DNA of 8,864 nucleotides from Magnetospira sp. GTDB lineage: Bacteria; Pseudomonadota; Alphaproteobacteria; Rhodospirillales; Magnetospiraceae. The position numbers and the translations under genes were made by a program. The stretch covers positions 1 through 8,864 of the forward strand of contig JANQGL010000450.1 in the NCBI GenBank assembly GCA_028277325.1. Reading direction: 5' to 3'. This document shows, piece by piece, positions 6,104 through 8,864 of the stretch. The notes under the pieces were generated by a model that was given only the letters and a program-made list of their open reading frames with translations, was not told where the DNA came from and did no database searches. Position 1 is the stretch's first letter. Each line of letters starts with the position of its first letter.

Positions 6104-6145
6104 GCGCGCCCTTCGAACCGCCCGGCCCGAGGAGCTCACCCGACC

Positions 6146-6535
6146 ATGGCACGCGTGACCGTCGAAGACTGCATCGAGCAAGTCCCCAACCGCTTCGAGC
6201 TGGTCATGCTGGCCGCGCAGCGGGCCCGCAACCTGTCGGCCGGCGCCCAGCTGACGCTGGATCGGGACAATGACAAGAACCCGGTGGTGGCGTTGCGCGA
6301 AATCGCCGACGTGACCATCGACCTGGCGGCCCTGGAGGTGTCCCTGGTGCAGGGCCTGCAGCGCCACGTGGAAAACGACGAACCGAACGAGGAGGAAATG
6401 GACCTCCTCACGGCCGGCGACATGTCGGCCGAGGACAACACCCCGACCCCGGACGAGGAAATCGAGGAGGACGTGTTGTCGATCGACGACAACGCGCCGG
6501 ACGACGCCGCGGACGGGGACGAGCCGCTGGACTGA
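6146..6535 (+). CDS. rpoZ: DNA-directed RNA polymerase omega subunit
   Basis: Omega helps assemble and stabilise the beta-prime subunit of RNA polymerase, and in proteobacteria contributes to a ppGpp binding site. The 129-residue protein opens with MARVTVEDCIEQVPNRFELV, then LAAQRARNLSAG and DNDKNPVVALREIA, the conserved omega core (residues 1-70). The C-terminal part (about 76-129) is strongly acidic, with clusters such as NEEEMD and EEIEED, and is probably flexible; acidic tails of this kind are usual in alphaproteobacterial omegas. The ATG at 6146 is set by the MARVTVEDC start and GAGGAG (6129-6134), 11 bases upstream. The same frame is open further upstream through folK but has no omega similarity. 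rsh begins 52 bases after its stop, so the ppGpp enzyme and a polymerase subunit that senses ppGpp are likely co-expressed. Confidence 0.96.
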   Translation: MARVTVEDCIEQVPNRFELVMLAAQRARNLSAGAQLTLDRDNDKNPVVALREIADVTIDLAALEVSLVQGLQRHVENDEPNEEEMDLLTAGDMSAEDNTPTPDEEIEEDVLSIDDNAPDDAADGDEPLD

Positions 6536-6587
6536 CCCGCATGCCGCCGCCGACCCCGCCGCCGGTCCGGTCTCGGAGGGCAGGGTC

Positions 6588-8762
6588 ATGATGCGTCAGT
6601 TTGAACTGGTCGAGCGGGTTCGGGCCTACGACCCCTCGGTCGACGAGGACGCCCTGAACCGCGCCTACGTCTTCGCCATGAAGGCGCACGGATCGCAGAA
6701 GCGGGCCTCCGGCGACCCCTATTTCTCGCATCCGATCGAGGTGGCGGGAATCCTCACCGGCTACAAGCTGGACTCGGATTCCATCGTCACCGCACTGCTT
6801 CACGACACCATCGAGGACACCGACGCCACCATCGAGCAGCTTCAGTCGCTGTTCGGCGACAACATCGCGCGTCTGGTCGACGGGGTCACCAAGCTGACCC
6901 GCATCGAGCTGCCGCAGGGCACCGACCAGGCAAAGACCCAGGCCGAGAACTTCCGCAAGCTGGTCCTCGCGATGTCGCAGGACATCCGGGTGCTGCTGGT
7001 CAAGCTGGCCGACCGCCTGCACAACATGCGCACCCTGCATTTCATCAGGAAGCAGGAAACGCGGCGCCGGATCGCCCTGGAGACGATGGAGATCTATGCC
7101 CCGCTGTCCGAACGGCTGGGTATGCAGGAGCTCAAGAACGAGCTGGAGGACCTGGCGTTCACCGAACTCAACCCGGACGCCCGCAACTCCATTCTGGCCC
7201 GCCTCCGGTTCCTGCGCGAACACGGCGGCGAGCTGGCGCCGCGCATCCTGGCCGACCTCGGCAAGTGCCTCGAGAACGAGGGGATGCGGGCCGAGGTGTC
7301 GGGGCGCGAGAAGAGCCCCTATTCGATCTGGCGCAAGATGCAGCGCAAGAGCGTGGGATTCGAGCAGCTGTCCGACATCATGGCGTTCCGCGTCCTGGTC
7401 GACGACCTGCCGCAGTGCTATCAGGCGCTGGGCCTCATCCACAGCGCCTATCCGGTGGTGCCGGGCCGTTTCAAGGACTACATCAGCACCCCGAAGGCGA
7501 ACGGCTATCGGTCCCTGCACAGCGCCGTCATCGGGCCCCTGAGGCAGCGCATCGAGGTGCAGATCCGGACCCACGAGATGCATGACGTGGCCGACAACGG
7601 CGTCGCCGCGCATTGGCAGTACAAGCAGCGGAGCGGCCATACCGACGGCCGCCGGTACCGCTGGCTGCGCGAGTTGCTGGACATTCTGGAGCATGCCTCG
7701 GGACCCGAGGAGTTCCTCGAGCACACCAAGCTGGAGATGTTCCAGGACCAGGTGTTCTGCTTCACCCCGAAGGGCGACATCATCAACCTGCCGACCGGCA
7801 GCACGCCGATCGATTTCGCCTACGCGGTGCACTCGGAAGTCGGCGACACCTGCGTCGGCGCCAAGGTCAACGGCCGCCTGGTGCCCCTGCGGACGCAGCT
7901 TCAGAACGGCGACCAGGTCGAGATCATGACGTCGAAGGCGCAGACTCCGTCGCCGGAGTGGGAGCGATTCGTCGTCACCGGCAAGGCGCGGGCCCGGGTG
8001 CGCCGGATGACCCGGTCCAAGGAGCGCGAGCAGTACGCGGCGCTCGGCCGCTCGATGCTCGACCGGGTGTTCCGCGACGAAGGCTACGACTTCACGGAGA
8101 AGGGCGCCGAGGGGGTGCTCAAGCGGTTCAAGGCCGCCTCGGTCGACGATCTCTGCGCCGAGGTGGGGTCGGGGACCCTGCCGGCGCGCGACGTCCTGCA
8201 CGCCGTCTATCCGGGCACCCGCGACGATTTCAAGCAGCGTCTGCGGCGGGTGATGCCGCTGGTCCGGGTGCGGCGCGGGCTCGCGCGGTCGCGCGGCGCT
8301 GAGCAGGCGGTGCCGATCAAGGGCCTGATCCCCGGCATGGCGGTGCATTTCGCCGGATGCTGCCATCCGCTGCCCGGCGATCGCATCGTCGGCATCATCA
8401 CCACCGGCAAGGGGGTGACGATCCACACCATCGACTGCGAGAATCTGGAGCACTACAACGACGAGCCGGAGCGCTGGATCGACGTGTCCTGGGAGGCCGA
8501 GGCGGAGAGCGCGGACGCCTCCGACCACGTGGGCCGCATTCGGGTGACGCTGGCCAACGAGCCGGGCAGCCTCGGCAACATGACGTCGCTGATCGGCAAG
8601 AACCGGGGCAACATCTCCAACCTCAAGATCACCAAGCGGTCGCAGGATTTCTTCGACATGCTGATCGATATCGAGGTGCGCGACGTCAAGCACCTGACCA
8701 ACATCATCGCCGCCCTGCGCGCCGCCCCGGCGGTCAACTCGGTCGACCGCGCGCGGGCGTAA
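6588..8762 (+). CDS. rsh: Bifunctional (p)ppGpp synthetase / hydrolase (long RelA/SpoT homologue)
   Basis: This enzyme makes and degrades the stringent-response alarmone (p)ppGpp in the cytoplasm. At 724 residues it has full family length. The hydrolase HD domain (about 25-190) keeps HPIEVA, HDTIEDT (His72-Asp73) and KLADRLHNMRT with Asp142, so hydrolysis should be active. The synthetase domain (about 235-345) keeps SDIMAFRV with Asp263, RFKDYI (294-299), NGYRSLH and EVQIRT with Glu323. RFKD is the RxKD type found in bifunctional enzymes rather than the ExDD of RelA-only enzymes. A TGS domain (about 388-449), a helical part, a Cys-containing segment (Cys591, Cys592, His593, Cys617) and an ACT domain (about 650-715) follow. 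ATG 6588 is favoured over 6591 because GGAGG (6575-6579) lies 8 bases before it. In the literature such genes are also labelled relA or spoT. Confidence 0.96.
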   Translation: MMRQFELVERVRAYDPSVDEDALNRAYVFAMKAHGSQKRASGDPYFSHPIEVAGILTGYKLDSDSIVTALLHDTIEDTDATIEQLQSLFGDNIARLVDGVTKLTRIELPQGTDQAKTQAENFRKLVLAMSQDIRVLLVKLADRLHNMRTLHFIRKQETRRRIALETMEIYAPLSERLGMQELKNELEDLAFTELNPDARNSILARLRFLREHGGELAPRILADLGKCLENEGMRAEVSGREKSPYSIWRKMQRKSVGFEQLSDIMAFRVLVDDLPQCYQALGLIHSAYPVVPGRFKDYISTPKANGYRSLHSAVIGPLRQRIEVQIRTHEMHDVADNGVAAHWQYKQRSGHTDGRRYRWLRELLDILEHASGPEEFLEHTKLEMFQDQVFCFTPKGDIINLPTGSTPIDFAYAVHSEVGDTCVGAKVNGRLVPLRTQLQNGDQVEIMTSKAQTPSPEWERFVVTGKARARVRRMTRSKEREQYAALGRSMLDRVFRDEGYDFTEKGAEGVLKRFKAASVDDLCAEVGSGTLPARDVLHAVYPGTRDDFKQRLRRVMPLVRVRRGLARSRGAEQAVPIKGLIPGMAVHFAGCCHPLPGDRIVGIITTGKGVTIHTIDCENLEHYNDEPERWIDVSWEAEAESADASDHVGRIRVTLANEPGSLGNMTSLIGKNRGNISNLKITKRSQDFFDMLIDIEVRDVKHLTNIIAALRAAPAVNSVDRARA

Positions 8763-8770
8763 CGGCCTAG

Positions 8771-8864
8771 CATTACAGTTGCGCTTTTGATTTGAAGTGA
8801 GCTTTCTGTGCGGCGGCTTGATGGGCTCGTCGCCAGAGTGACCATGCAATGACGTGTGCCGGGT
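8771..8864 (-). mobile_element. Probable end of an insertion sequence (continues past the right edge)
   Basis: Directly after rsh the composition becomes less GC-rich and a transposase-like frame ends facing the rsh stop. CTAG (8767-8770) followed by CATTACAGTTGCGC could be a target site and terminal repeat. IS701-family elements are reported to use 4-base YTAR targets, which CTAG would fit. The other end is not in the window, so the boundary and family are inferred. Confidence 0.35.
8773..8864 (-). CDS. C-terminal end of a probable transposase (partial, enters from the right edge)
   Basis: The minus-strand frame from 8862 ends at TAA 8775-8773 and gives 30 residues, including IAWSLWRRAHQAAAQKAHF and the ending KSKAQL. 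This Trp, Arg, His and Gln pattern close to a stop codon resembles the C-termini of some DDE insertion-sequence transposases, as I recall them. The stop lies only 10 bases beyond the rsh stop on the opposite strand, tighter than usual for convergent host genes and typical of an element whose gene ends inside its terminal repeat. The catalytic residues are outside the window. It could instead be the end of an unrelated convergent gene or a decayed fragment. Confidence 0.4.
   Translation of the reverse strand, partial: PAHVIAWSLWRRAHQAAAQKAHFKSKAQL

Noticed and set aside
5651..6589. 312-codon minus-strand frame over folK and rpoZ
   Set aside because: It covers two well-supported genes on the other strand, and its N-terminal part is Pro/Arg/Ala-rich filler.
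6408..8849. 813-codon open frame on the minus strand
   Set aside because: It is antisense to rsh and part of rpoZ, both clearly real, and its translation resembles no known family. It is a GC-driven shadow.

Overview
The window is GC-rich throughout. Its gene content and order (slt, dapA, smpB, then a NYN-domain gene, folK, rpoZ and a long RelA/SpoT homologue) point to an alphaproteobacterium, most likely of the Rhodospirillales type. This assignment rests on protein signatures and gene order, not on a phylogenetic marker. Nearly all of it is ordinary, well-conserved chromosome. The accessory-looking parts are a 28-codon membrane ORF, a thrH gene in the middle and a likely insertion-sequence end at the right edge.

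Left part (1-3111): a soluble lytic transglycosylase gene (slt) reads leftward and leaves the window just after its catalytic Glu codon. It diverges from dapA-smpB, which read rightward and are separated by only 3 bases. The roughly 160-base divergent region holds plausible promoters for both sides and a repeated palindromic GC motif. The middle gap (3112-3400) contains a 28-codon ORF with a strong Shine-Dalgarno sequence, predicted to encode a single-pass membrane peptide, and a GC-rich hairpin that separates it from the convergent leftward genes.

Centre (3401-5405): a leftward set is read in the order NYN/LabA-type ribonuclease, family 5 uracil-DNA glycosylase, ThrH. The first two are 2 bases apart. 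ThrH follows after 56 bases and is probably co-transcribed. A less GC-rich divergent region of about 140 bases separates this set from folK.

Right part (5548-8864): folK (folate pathway), rpoZ (RNA polymerase omega) and a bifunctional (p)ppGpp synthetase/hydrolase (rsh) read rightward. Two promoter-like elements of the form TTGCG-N18-TATA lie at the end of folK and between folK and rpoZ. Immediately after rsh the composition changes. A leftward reading frame ending 10 bases beyond the rsh stop looks like the C-terminus of a transposase, so an insertion sequence probably begins there.

No tRNA, rRNA, CRISPR array or prophage was seen. I did not find a convincing new multi-gene system. The best candidates for novelty are the 28-residue membrane peptide and the NYN nuclease / uracil-DNA glycosylase coupling.
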